Shown here piece by piece: positions 1 to 7,931 of a stretch of DNA of 64,000 nt. Where the stretch lies: contig NZ_RBAH01000007.1 of NCBI RefSeq assembly GCF_003626695.1, positions 124,001-188,000 of the forward strand. Direction: 5' to 3'. The notes beneath the pieces were generated by a model. That model saw nothing but the letters and a program-made list of their open reading frames with translations, did no database searches and had not been told where the DNA came from. The DNA comes from Paenibacillus ginsengarvi (GTDB lineage: Bacteria > Bacillota > Bacilli > Paenibacillales > NBRC-103111). The position numbers and the translations under genes were made by a program. Numbering within the stretch: the first letter of the stretch is position 1; every line of letters begins with the position of its first letter.

Positions 1-1
1 C

Positions 2-934
2 TACGAGGTCGTTGTGCATACGGAAAATAAGCCGGCCTTCCTTCGTCTGAACGGTCAACGCTATGCGGAGCAGACACCCGCCACCGCCCGAAGAAACCCC
101 GAATCCGGCTGGAAATACGACAGGCTGGCAGGCACGATTCGGCTGTATGCGGAGGAAGCGGCGGAAGCGGACGAGCCGGTCTTGATCGAGCTGTCTCTCC
201 GCTTTACCGAGCAAGATGAGCAGAAGCAGCATGGCGTTAAGCCGGACCCATCAGGTGCCTATTCGTCTCCTGATGCAGTCGCGCAAGAAACGCATCATGA
301 CTCGGCGGAGTGGCTGCATATCGCTCTCGACACCTGTGTTCAGGCAGAGGTCGAGGCCGCGCTGAACGTCTGGTGGAACAGCGGGAAACCTAACGGTTCG
401 TCCGACGACAATTGGCGAGTCCGGTTGCTGGACGGCTGCCTGCTGCTTCTCCGCCACGCCGAACGGCGCGGCTGGAGCCTCGGGGACGCATTTGGCGCGG
501 ACCTGGCCAACCCGCTTTCACATACCGATACGCAAACGGCGGAACAAGCGCTGGCGCTGCTTACCAAGTTGGCAGGCGAAGTGCTCGCCGCCGCGAAAAA
601 GTCGATCGAATCCGTCCGGCACCCGATCCTGCGCGAGATCGTCGCCCAAGTGAAAAAGGAGCTGCACAAAAAGCTGTCGCTCCAAGAGTTTGCAGACCGG
701 ACGGGCCTGCATCCCGTCTATTTAAGCAGACTGTTCAAGCGAGAAATCGGCCTCCCCTTCTCCGACTACGTGCTTCAGCAGCGCATGCTGCGCGCAAAAG
801 CGCTGCTCGAGGCCGGTATGAGGGTATACGAAGCCGCCTCCTATAGCGGATTCCAGGACGCCAGTCATTTTTCGCGCGTCTACAGTCAGTATTGGGGATT
901 GGCCCCGGTTCGGGTGCGGCGGAAGGAGACGTGA
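2..934 (+). CDS. AraC-family transcriptional regulator, C-terminal part (5' end outside window)
   Basis: The reading frame is open to the left edge of the window, so the GTG at 14 is probably internal and the gene begins upstream. The last ~100 residues form a clear AraC/XylS double helix-turn-helix: LSLQEFADRTGLHPVYLSRLFK is the first unit, and the second holds the family pattern GFQDASHFSRVY. The helical stretch before it (alternating Leu and Ala, ending SVRHPILREIV) resembles the linker seen ahead of the HTH in Paenibacillus YesN-type regulators. The first ~65 visible residues (LRLNGQRY, GWKYDRLAGTIRLYA) look like a beta-sandwich rather than a response-regulator receiver domain. The target is unknown. 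DNA-binding role is confident; the N-terminal sensing domain is not identified. Confidence 0.8.
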   Translation, partial: YEVVVHTENKPAFLRLNGQRYAEQTPATARRNPESGWKYDRLAGTIRLYAEEAAEADEPVLIELSLRFTEQDEQKQHGVKPDPSGAYSSPDAVAQETHHDSAEWLHIALDTCVQAEVEAALNVWWNSGKPNGSSDDNWRVRLLDGCLLLLRHAERRGWSLGDAFGADLANPLSHTDTQTAEQALALLTKLAGEVLAAAKKSIESVRHPILREIVAQVKKELHKKLSLQEFADRTGLHPVYLSRLFKREIGLPFSDYVLQQRMLRAKALLEAGMRVYEAASYSGFQDASHFSRVYSQYWGLAPVRVRRKET

Positions 935-1287
935 CTAGGCCGCTGCACTCCGGTGGAGATGGCAGCTCGCTTATGGCACTACGCAGTTTGAACAATAGAA
1001 GTCCTTAGAGCCCCTTAATCCATCCGGGATTGGAGATACGGGGCTATAGCAGCCTTTTGCGCCTCTTATATTGGTGGAAAATTGTGCATCGAGAGGGATA
1101 CACCGGATTTAACAGTTCCAAAAGCATTCTATTCTTATAAACTACGATTTTCTAGAAAAATAAGATACTCTAATGTAGAGTTTTTAGCTTTTCTAGCCTT
1201 TACTCCTTCCCCATTCACGACATCTTACCTCAATCCGCAGCTTATCCGCAGCCTTCCTCGTTATGGTCGGCCTTGACTTGCTGAATT
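935..1287. other. Intergenic, AT-richer; no convincing gene
   Basis: A 64-codon plus-strand frame at 1082-1276 has no ribosome site and no recognisable product. The only structure seen is an imperfect stem-loop at 1009-1045 (AGCCCC and AATCC pairing with GGATT and GGGGCT). It lies about 75 bases after the AraC stop and could be its terminator, although no T-run follows. Confidence 0.5.
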
Positions 1288-1650
1288 TCAGTCATCACGT
1301 TTTGATTTCACTTTTACCGTGAATATACTAAGAACAATAGTAAGGATTACATAAGTCCAGAATCCATGAACTTCAAATCCGTTCAGGTATTTATCAAGCA
1401 GCCAAAGTTTAATCGGCGTCAATACTACTGAGGCGAGGATTAAAGCTGGTGTAGTTAGACAGCCAATCCCAACAGTTATAAGCATTACTGAAAATACCAC
1501 GGCAAGACTAAATAAAAAACTTATAACGAACATTAGAATAGATGCAATGATCAGCGTCTTTGTGTCTGCAATTGCTATATACTGATTAAAGTACTGACTG
1601 CCTACCCAAAAGACTACTAATGTAACGATAAAATTTAATATATTCCTCAT
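1288..1650 (-). CDS. Small integral membrane protein, holin-4/YvlD-like
   Basis: 120 residues with about four hydrophobic segments (near residues 5-22, 33-50, 55-80 and 96-112) and a basic C-terminus (KVKSKRDD). The pattern MRN-hydrophobic, a central VGIG-PALILASVVLTPIKL stretch and a late GFEVHGF segment resembles the YvlD/phage-holin-4 membrane family, but the match is loose. I chose the ATG at 1650 because a strong GAGGAGGT site sits just upstream. An in-frame TTG at about 1710 also has an AAAGGAG site and would add 20 mostly polar residues. The gene lies downstream of spo0A in the same direction. Function unknown. Confidence 0.6.
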   Translation of the reverse strand: MRNILNFIVTLVVFWVGSQYFNQYIAIADTKTLIIASILMFVISFLFSLAVVFSVMLITVGIGCLTTPALILASVVLTPIKLWLLDKYLNGFEVHGFWTYVILTIVLSIFTVKVKSKRDD

Positions 1651-1826
1651 GAATACCTCCTCGTGAAATCGCCTTTTCATTGCATCGAGTTGATGATAAT
1701 AGCCGGTCAATAAAAACACTCCTTTATCAGATTGTTTTTGCAACCCAATAAAGGAGTAGAATTTGTACTATGAACCGTACATATTGATCATAAAAACATA
1801 CTTCAAACCCACTACTCCTTACCCTT

Positions 1827-2633
1827 TCAAGACACCTTATGCTCGATCCGCAGTTTATCCGCCACCATGGCGATAAATTCGCTATTTGTCGGCTTCGACT
1901 TCGAGATATTGATCGTGTAGCCGAACAGGTGGCTAATGCTGTCGATGTTGCCGCGCGTCCAGGCGACTTCGATCGCGTGGCGGATGGCGCGTTCGACGCG
2001 GGATGGTGTCGTTTTGTACTTTTCGGCAATAGCCGGGTACAGCGTCTTCGTAATCGCGCCGAGAATTTCGATGTTGTTGTACACCATTGTTATGGCTTCC
2101 CGCAAATACTGATACCCTTTAATATGCGCAGGAACGCCGATTTCATGTATGATGCTCGTAATGTTCGCATCGAGATTGCGGCCCTTGGAGATCGGAACGA
2201 CGTTCGGCTTGGAGGTGATATGCGAGGTCATTGGGCTGCTGCTTCCATTCGATACGAGCTGACGAATCCGGTTCGTCAAAATTTCCATGTCAAACGGCTT
2301 GAGTATGTAATAGGATGCTCCCAGTTGGACCGCTTTTTGCGTAATGTTTTCTTGTCCGAACGCGGTGAGCATTATAATTTTCGGTTGTGGGTTCAGGTTT
2401 AACTCGCGCAGCTTTTCGAGTACGCCGAGGCCGTCGAGGTGCGGCATGATGATATCGAGAATGAGGACGTCCGGCGCTTTGTTGTTTTGTTCGATATAAG
2501 ACAACACTTCGTTGCCGTTATATGCTACGCCTGCTACTACCATATCGTCTTGCTCGGAAATAAATTCCGAAAGAAGGTTTGTAAATTCTCGGTTGTCGTC
2601 AGCCAATAACACTTCGATCTTTTGCAACATCAT
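1827..2633 (-). CDS. spo0A: Sporulation master response regulator Spo0A
   Basis: 268 residues, very close to B. subtilis Spo0A throughout. The receiver domain (about 5-125) has the acidic pair DD at 12-13, the phosphoacceptor Asp60 in [13 protein letters not shown], and the LKPFDME end. The C-terminal DNA-binding domain (about 150-268) carries the [15 protein letters not shown] recognition region and ends [16 protein letters not shown]. Phosphorylated through the phosphorelay, Spo0A binds 0A boxes and commits the cell to sporulation. Start is ATGATG after GAGGAGG; the second ATG has the better spacing and would give 267 residues. It follows spoIVB in the same direction, as in Bacillus, but has its own promoter after a terminator. 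Confidence 0.98.
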   Translation of the reverse strand: MMLQKIEVLLADDNREFTNLLSEFISEQDDMVVAGVAYNGNEVLSYIEQNNKAPDVLILDIIMPHLDGLGVLEKLRELNLNPQPKIIMLTAFGQENITQKAVQLGASYYILKPFDMEILTNRIRQLVSNGSSSPMTSHITSKPNVVPISKGRNLDANITSIIHEIGVPAHIKGYQYLREAITMVYNNIEILGAITKTLYPAIAEKYKTTPSRVERAIRHAIEVAWTRGNIDSISHLFGYTINISKSKPTNSEFIAMVADKLRIEHKVS

Positions 2634-2683
2634 TTCCTCCTCAATGGAACAAAAAGTGATGGGTTATCATTTCACTATTAGAT

Positions 2684-2712
2684 ATTTTCGACAATGAGAA
2701 TGAATTTCCTTC
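2684..2712 (-). promoter_or_regulatory. Candidate sigma-H promoter of spo0A
   Basis: Read on the minus strand, GAAGGAAAT (2712-2704) fits the sigma-H -35 pattern RnAGGAWWW. It is followed after 11 bases by GTCGAAAAT (2692-2684), one base off RnnGAATWW. It corresponds in position to the sporulation-induced Ps promoter known in B. subtilis, about 50-80 bases before the start codon. The assignment is by consensus only. Confidence 0.55.
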
Positions 2713-2794
2713 TGTCGAAAAATTTTTTTCTTTTATTTTTTTTAGAAATCATCTATAATAAATATTTTTCCTTACTTTCTTGTACGTTTCGACA
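2687..2794. promoter_or_regulatory. Three 0A boxes upstream of spo0A
   Basis: The 0A-box core TGTCGAA occurs three times in the spoIVB-spo0A gap: at 2687-2693 (as TTCGACA), 2713-2719 (as TGTCGAA) and 2788-2794 (as TTCGACA). Two flank the candidate sigma-H promoter. This is the arrangement expected for autoregulation of spo0A by its own product. Confidence 0.7.
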
Positions 2795-2837
2795 AAAACA
2801 GAAAAAATCTTAAGGCCCCTTAACCGGCCTTAAGATT
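2795..2837 (-). terminator. Rho-independent terminator of spoIVB
   Basis: A perfect 12-base-pair stem, AATCTTAAGGCC against GGCCTTAAGATT (2806-2837), is followed on the minus strand by TTTTTCTGTTTTTG. The proximal arm includes the last codons of spoIVB, and the stop codon lies in the loop. Confidence 0.9.
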
Positions 2838-4148
2838 TTGTTGTTCTTTCGGATTGATGATGACGCCGGCATCCTGCAGCATCCACTCGATGAAGCAGCC
2901 GTATCCGGATGTCGGATCGTTGACGAATACGTGGGTCACCGCACCGATCACTTTACCGTTCTGGATAATCGGGCTGCCGCTCATGCCCTGCACAATACCG
3001 CCTGTTTTCTCGAGAAGCCGCGGATCGGTAATTTTGATGACCATTCCCTTAGTTGCCGGAAAGTCCTGCTTCGAGACGTGTACGACCTCGATATCGAATT
3101 TCTCAACCTTTTGTCCGGAAACGACCGTGTAAATATGAGCCGGACCTTCCTTGACCTCCTCCGCGAAGGCGACCGGAATCGCCTCCTTCACCAGGCTGTG
3201 CTCCGGCGAATCGAACATTTTGCCGAATATGCCAAACGACGTGTTTTTGACGATATTGCCGAGCACTTTACTTTCGTTGAAAAAATTGGCGCGCTTCTCG
3301 CCGGGTTCGCCGTTTTGGCTTTTCGCAATCGAAGTAACCGTCGAATGGACGATTTGGCCTTCGCCTACGGAAATCGGGGTTTGCGTGTCCATATCGGTAA
3401 TGACATGTCCCAGAGCGCCATAGACGCCTTGATCGGGAGCGTAAAAAGTCAACGTGCCTACGCCGGCGGCCGAATCGCGAATGTACAAGCCGAGCCGGTA
3501 AGTTTTGTCCACCGTATCGAATGCTGGGGTGATTTCGGTCTGAATTTGCTGCTCGTTGCGGCGAATTTTAAGCTTGATCGGCGTTTGCTGCTCGCCCGCT
3601 TTTTTGACAATACTGGCTACCTTCGTAACATCGTTAATGTACGTGCCGTCGAATTCCTGAATCAGATCGCCAACTTGAATTTTCGCTTCCTCGCCAGGAG
3701 ACGACTTCTTGTTGTCAGCCACGCTCACCAGATGGTGGCCTACGACCATAATGCCGTCCGACTTGATTTTGACGCCGATCGTCTGACCGCCGGGAATCAC
3801 TTTCAAATCCGGCATCACGCTCACTTTTACGGTTTTGAGCGGAATTTTGCCGAATAGCCGCAACTGCATCTCCGTTTTACCGCTATGCCCGGATTCGAGC
3901 GATATCGGGCGGTTCAGATCGACTTGAAACGAATGCGTGGCATTGCCGTTTACTTTGACAACCTCCGGGTTTACCGTTACCTCAGCATGTACTGGCATCG
4001 ATAAGTTCAGCTGCCTGCCTTGGCCCGAAAACAAGCGAATTTCGCCCGGGAACGACGCGAAGCTTTGAAAAGGAGTGGAAAAACAGCCCAAACAAACGAA
4101 GAAGACGAGAATGAGTCCCATCAATCTTTTTCTTTTGCCGGAATTCAA
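2820..4148 (-). CDS. spoIVB: SpoIVB serine peptidase (S55 family)
   Basis: 442 residues (B. subtilis 426). An N-terminal hydrophobic segment (about 8-30) directs export from the forespore. A PDZ domain (about 125-215: VVGHHLVSV, VGDLIQEFDG) follows. The S55 peptidase domain shows YGALGHVI for the catalytic His region and GGIVQGMSGSPII with the catalytic Ser near residue 390. In Bacillus SpoIVB is made in the forespore and cleaves SpoIVFA, releasing the block on pro-sigma-K processing. Start is a TTG; the AAGGAG site lies about 11 bases upstream, rather far. It sits between recN and spo0A as in Bacillus and ends in a strong terminator. Confidence 0.96.
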   Translation of the reverse strand: MNSGKRKRLMGLILVFFVCLGCFSTPFQSFASFPGEIRLFSGQGRQLNLSMPVHAEVTVNPEVVKVNGNATHSFQVDLNRPISLESGHSGKTEMQLRLFGKIPLKTVKVSVMPDLKVIPGGQTIGVKIKSDGIMVVGHHLVSVADNKKSSPGEEAKIQVGDLIQEFDGTYINDVTKVASIVKKAGEQQTPIKLKIRRNEQQIQTEITPAFDTVDKTYRLGLYIRDSAAGVGTLTFYAPDQGVYGALGHVITDMDTQTPISVGEGQIVHSTVTSIAKSQNGEPGEKRANFFNESKVLGNIVKNTSFGIFGKMFDSPEHSLVKEAIPVAFAEEVKEGPAHIYTVVSGQKVEKFDIEVVHVSKQDFPATKGMVIKITDPRLLEKTGGIVQGMSGSPIIQNGKVIGAVTHVFVNDPTSGYGCFIEWMLQDAGVIINPKEQQNLKAG

Positions 4149-4274
4149 CCCTGGTCACGCTCCTTTACGCATAGCTGCCTGACTTTAGCGGTGATCGCCA
4201 ATTGCGTACCTATAAGGTAACCGTGCCCCAGATCTTTTATAACTGAATAAAGATGCCACGGAATGCGGTTTGTT

Positions 4275-5993
4275 TCACACTTTGGCGTTCATTTTCTTTT
4301 CATGCGCCAATTGGATCATTTCCTTCGCATGACTCAGCGTCGTTTCCGTTACTTCCACCCCGCCCAGCATCCGGGCCAGCTCGCGTACGCGATCGGCATC
4401 GCGCACATCTTCGACGGAAGTAAACGTCCGGTCGCCCTGAACGCTTTTCTGGATCAAATAATGGGAATCCGCCATACAAGCCACCTGCGGCAAATGAGTG
4501 ATCGAAAACACCTGGCAGTACCGCGACAGCTCCGACATTTTCTCCGCAATCGCTTGGGCGGCCCGTCCGCTGACACCGGTATCGACTTCGTCGAACACGA
4601 GAACCGGAATTTGATCGACGCGGGCAAAGATCGATTTCATCGCCAGCATAACCCGGGACATTTCGCCGCCCGAAGCGATTTTCGCCAGCGGACGAAGCGG
4701 CTCGCCGGGATTCGCCGAAATCAGAAACTCCACATCGTCCAAGCCGCTTCTCGAAAACGAGACGTCGCCAGCGAGACGTTCGCTTCCCGATCGGGTAAAG
4801 CTGACGTCGAAGCGGGTCCGTTCCATATGCAGCGCTTTAAGTTCCGCCTCAATGCCGCTCGATAACCGCTTGGCCGCATCACGCCGCAGCTCCGTCAGCT
4901 TGGAGCCGATCTTCATAAGCTCCTGCTGCTCGCGCTCAAGCGACTGCTCCAGCCGCTTAATCGTCTCGTCCTTGTTCTCGATCAGCGACAGCTCCTGCTC
5001 GATTCGCTGCCCGTACGCAATAATCTCCGCCAGATTATCCCCGTATTTGCGCCGCAGCGCCCCGATTACCGTCAGCCGGTCTTCGATTTCCTCCAGCCGC
5101 TGCGGATTAAATTCGATGGCGTCCCGATACGAGCGAAGCTGAAAAGCCGCGTCTTCCAATTGATAATATGCCGATTGCATTTGCTCCAGCAAAGGTCCGA
5201 GCGTCGCCGAATCCACAGCCGCGATATCCGAAACGCGCTGAACCGCTTTCGAAATCGTCGCAATGCCTTTGGAGCCGTACAAAGCGTCATACGAATCCGC
5301 CACGTTCTGATACAATTTCTCTGCATTAGCTAGCTTGCGCTTTTCTTCCAATAATGATTCATCCTCTCCGATTTTTAATCGGGCGGAGCCGATTTCTTCA
5401 ATTTGAAACCGGTACAGGTCGGCCATTTGGAACGCTTGCTTGCTCGTCTCCTGCAAATGCTTCAATTCCTTCTTGAGCTGCGCGTATCGGTCATAGGCCA
5501 GCTCGAACTGATTCCTTACCGGCATTATACGATCGGCTTCGAACAGATCAAGCCATTGCAGATGGCTGTCCGCTTTCATCAAGGACTGATGCTCGTGCTG
5601 GCCGTGAATGTTGACGAGGCATTCGCCGACTTCACGCAGCATCGCCAGCGTAACGAGTTGGCCGTTGATCCGGCTCGTGCTTTTGCCGTGAGCAGTCATC
5701 TCGCGGCGGATAATGACCGGGTCGCCCTCGCAAGCTTCCACACCGATCCTCTCCAGTACGCGGGTTAAAGGGTGTCCGGGATGAATGTCGAACTGCGCCT
5801 CGATCTCCGCCTTCTCGCAGCCGTAGCGGACCAGCTCCGCAGATCCCCGGCCTCCGGCTATAAGTCCGAGTGCATCGATAATGATCGATTTACCGGCACC
5901 GGTTTCCCCGGTTAAAACCGAAAAACCGTTTCGAAACGAAACGGTTACCTGTTCGATTACAGCCAAATTGCGTATGGTCAGTTCCGTAATCAC
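4275..5993 (-). CDS. recN: DNA repair protein RecN
   Basis: 572 residues, an SMC-like ATPase for double-strand break repair. The N-terminal ATPase half begins with the usual ITELTIRNLAVIEQ and has Walker A GETGAGKS near residue 30. Two coiled-coil arms (about 150-380) flank a hinge. The C-terminal half has the ABC signature ASGGEMSRVMLAMK, Walker B LVFDEVDTGVSG and the ITHLPQVA His switch. Start is GTG, 8 bases after GGAGG. It lies 25 bases after argR and most likely shares its transcript, as in B. subtilis. Confidence 0.97.
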   Translation of the reverse strand: MITELTIRNLAVIEQVTVSFRNGFSVLTGETGAGKSIIIDALGLIAGGRGSAELVRYGCEKAEIEAQFDIHPGHPLTRVLERIGVEACEGDPVIIRREMTAHGKSTSRINGQLVTLAMLREVGECLVNIHGQHEHQSLMKADSHLQWLDLFEADRIMPVRNQFELAYDRYAQLKKELKHLQETSKQAFQMADLYRFQIEEIGSARLKIGEDESLLEEKRKLANAEKLYQNVADSYDALYGSKGIATISKAVQRVSDIAAVDSATLGPLLEQMQSAYYQLEDAAFQLRSYRDAIEFNPQRLEEIEDRLTVIGALRRKYGDNLAEIIAYGQRIEQELSLIENKDETIKRLEQSLEREQQELMKIGSKLTELRRDAAKRLSSGIEAELKALHMERTRFDVSFTRSGSERLAGDVSFSRSGLDDVEFLISANPGEPLRPLAKIASGGEMSRVMLAMKSIFARVDQIPVLVFDEVDTGVSGRAAQAIAEKMSELSRYCQVFSITHLPQVACMADSHYLIQKSVQGDRTFTSVEDVRDADRVRELARMLGGVEVTETTLSHAKEMIQLAHEKKMNAKV

Positions 5994-6018
5994 CTAATGT
6001 TCCTCCCCTGATTGCAAA

Positions 6019-6468
6019 TTACCCGAGCATCTCGAGAAATTGCGCCATTACGTCCGCGCTTTGTTTTTTCGTGCGGCAAATGATCAGAATCGTATCGTCG
6101 CCGCAGATCGTTCCCATAATCTCACTCCATTCCAGGCTGTCGATCAGCGACCCGAGCGTGTTCGCCGTACCGGGCATACATTTCATCACGACGAAATTTT
6201 CCGTGTAGTCGATATGTACGAAGTGGTCGGCCATCGCCCGCTTCAGCCGGGGCAGCGGATTCATTTTTTGCTCGGGAGGCATCGAGTATTTGTACCGTCC
6301 GTCCTCAAGCGGCACCTTGATTAGATGCATTTCCTTAATATCGCGGGATATCGTTGCTTGCGTCACATGAAATCCGGCTTTGCGCATTTCTTCTACAAGA
6401 ACGTCTTGCGTTTCGATGTCTTTGCCGGAAATAATTTCTCTAATTTTAAAATGACGCTGGGCTTTCAT
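6019..6468 (-). CDS. argR: Arginine repressor ArgR/AhrC
   Basis: 149 residues, the exact length of B. subtilis AhrC. The winged HTH domain (1-70) includes [20 protein letters not shown] and [14 protein letters not shown]. The C-terminal hexamerisation and arginine-binding domain carries the [12 protein letters not shown] and [14 protein letters not shown] motifs. It represses arginine biosynthesis and activates catabolism when arginine is bound. Start is the ATG 6 bases after GGGAGG; the longer upstream frame (to 6582) has no family similarity and was dropped. It stands between a membrane ORF and recN. Confidence 0.96.
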   Translation of the reverse strand: MKAQRHFKIREIISGKDIETQDVLVEEMRKAGFHVTQATISRDIKEMHLIKVPLEDGRYKYSMPPEQKMNPLPRLKRAMADHFVHIDYTENFVVMKCMPGTANTLGSLIDSLEWSEIMGTICGDDTILIICRTKKQSADVMAQFLEMLG

Positions 6469-6523
6469 GCCAGTCCTCCCGTTTGGATGCTTAAGCGAAA
6501 TGAACCACATTTCGTTAAACAGG

Positions 6524-7021
6524 TTAGTCGCGTTCGATCTCGAACGTAATTTTCTTGATGGAGCCGAGTGACGTATCGACATACAGCACTCCAGCCGCTT
6601 CCGGATACAGCAAATAGTAGACGAGCAGCCTCTCGCGAATGGCGCTCGCGCTCATCTCAAGCGGCCTGCGTTCGCGCGCCAGCTTGACTAGAAACAACTC
6701 GTCGTCCTTGACAACATACGCATCGATAAACAGACGGCTCTCCATCTCCTGACCGTCCAGCGTAATATATACCGGGAGCTTCGTCTTGCCCGCCGCGATC
6801 TCGTAGCCTTTCTGGTTAAGCAGCAGCACAGCCTCGTCCGACGGAACGTACAGCTCATCCTGGTGCGGAATCGCAAGCGACGCCCTAGGCTTGTTATACC
6901 ATAGACGGCTTCTCACGTAAAACCAGACCAGGGCGGCAATGAGGAGCAGCAAAATAACAAACGTGTCGCCGGATCGCATCGCCAAATCCCTCCATGCTTC
7001 AAACATTCGAGATACAGGCAA
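6524..7021 (-). CDS. Single-pass membrane protein of unknown function
   Basis: 165 residues starting at a TTG 4 bases after AAAGGA. One membrane segment (about 20-37, [16 protein letters not shown]) is followed by a soluble domain. That domain alternates strands and one helix: [29 protein letters not shown], then [22 protein letters not shown]. The order strand-Asp-strand-Lys followed by a Tyr-rich helix recalls the core of PD-(D/E)XK nucleases of the Cas4/RecB type, but the acidic residue before the Lys is replaced (LVK). It may be an inactive member, or the likeness may be chance. It occupies a slot between tlyA and argR that is empty in B. subtilis. Function unknown. Confidence 0.7.
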   Translation of the reverse strand: MPVSRMFEAWRDLAMRSGDTFVILLLLIAALVWFYVRSRLWYNKPRASLAIPHQDELYVPSDEAVLLLNQKGYEIAAGKTKLPVYITLDGQEMESRLFIDAYVVKDDELFLVKLARERRPLEMSASAIRERLLVYYLLYPEAAGVLYVDTSLGSIKKITFEIERD

Positions 7022-7039
7022 AAAATCCTTTCGAAAACG

Positions 7040-7064
7040 GCAAAAAACCCATCGAACTTCGATG
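7040..7064 (-). terminator. Possible terminator after tlyA
   Basis: On the minus strand CATCG-AAGTT-CGATG is followed by GGGTTTTTTG. The stem is short (5 base pairs, extendable by A-T closing), so termination may be partial. It separates dxs-tlyA from the membrane ORF and argR. Confidence 0.5.
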
Positions 7065-7081
7065 AGCCTGCCTAAAGCCCG

Positions 7082-7906
7082 TTAAAAGGCCTCATTCGCT
7101 GCGGCGACCGTTTCCTCGATCAGCCGCTCCGTTTCCGTTTCCGTCAGGGCCCCCGCCTCCGCACCATCAAGAGAAAGCAACGCCAAAAATTCGATGTTGC
7201 CTTCTCCACCGGTAATCGGGGAAAAGGTTAGCCCCTTGATGCCGTAACCGATACTTGAAGCAAAGCCGAGAACGCCGCTCAGCACTTCGCTATGTACGGA
7301 CGAATCGCGTATGACGCCGGATTTGCCTACTTTCTCGCGTCCCGCTTCAAATTGCGGCTTGACGAGAGCCGCGACCAGACCGCCGGGAGCAAGCAGCGCC
7401 CTAAGCGGCGGCAGGATCAGCTTCAGCGAAATAAACGAAACGTCGATGGATGCAAACGTTGGTGCCGGACCCTGAAGATCGGACGGTTGTGTGTAGCGGA
7501 AGTTCGTCCGTTCCATGACGTTTACCCGCGAATCGCTGCGGAGGCTCCAGTCGAGCTGGTTGTAGCCGACATCGATCGCGTAGACGTAGGAGGCGCCGTT
7601 CTTCAGCGCACAATCGGTAAATCCGCCGGTCGAGGCGCCGATATCGATCAAAACAGCGCCGGTCAGGTCGAGCCCGAACGTCCGTATCGCCTTCTCCAGC
7701 TTGAGGCCGCCCCGGCTGACATACGGATGGACCGCGCCTTTCACCTGAATGGCCGCCTCGCGGGATACTTTCGTCCCCGCTTTATCGATCTTCTCGCCAT
7801 CCACGATCACGAGCCCTGCCATGATGGCCGCCTTGGCCTTTTCTCTGCTTTCGTAATAGGCTTGTTCCACGAGAAGAACGTCCAGCCTTTCCTTGCTTGT
7901 AGACAT
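7082..7906 (-). CDS. tlyA: TlyA-family rRNA 2'-O-methyltransferase (YqxC)
   Basis: 274 residues. An N-terminal S4 RNA-binding domain (about 3-65: RLDVLLVEQAYYESREKAKAAI, the pattern of RluD/TlyA proteins) joins an FtsJ-type SAM methyltransferase domain. The latter has VLIDIGASTGGFTDCAL (SAM motif I, about 85-100) and the later KPQFEAGREKVGKSGV motif. Family members methylate 16S and 23S rRNA; the older name is haemolysin A. Start ATG lies 10 bases after GGAG; an in-frame TTG three codons earlier is too close to the ribosome site. It lies 25 bases after dxs and is probably co-transcribed. Confidence 0.93.
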   Translation of the reverse strand: MSTSKERLDVLLVEQAYYESREKAKAAIMAGLVIVDGEKIDKAGTKVSREAAIQVKGAVHPYVSRGGLKLEKAIRTFGLDLTGAVLIDIGASTGGFTDCALKNGASYVYAIDVGYNQLDWSLRSDSRVNVMERTNFRYTQPSDLQGPAPTFASIDVSFISLKLILPPLRALLAPGGLVAALVKPQFEAGREKVGKSGVIRDSSVHSEVLSGVLGFASSIGYGIKGLTFSPITGGEGNIEFLALLSLDGAEAGALTETETERLIEETVAAANEAF

Positions 7907-7931
7907 GTGGATCAAGCTCCTACCCTGCTAT

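Noticed and set aside
1082..1276. 64-codon plus-strand frame after the AraC gene
   Set aside because: No ribosome site and no recognisable composition or family; looks like chance in AT-richer intergenic DNA.
2838..3857. Long plus-strand frame opposite spoIVB
   Set aside because: Shadow of a strongly coding minus-strand gene; Arg/His/Asp-rich composition and no family match. The same holds for long frames opposite accC, dxs, xseA, metG, ppdK, the solute-binding genes and others.
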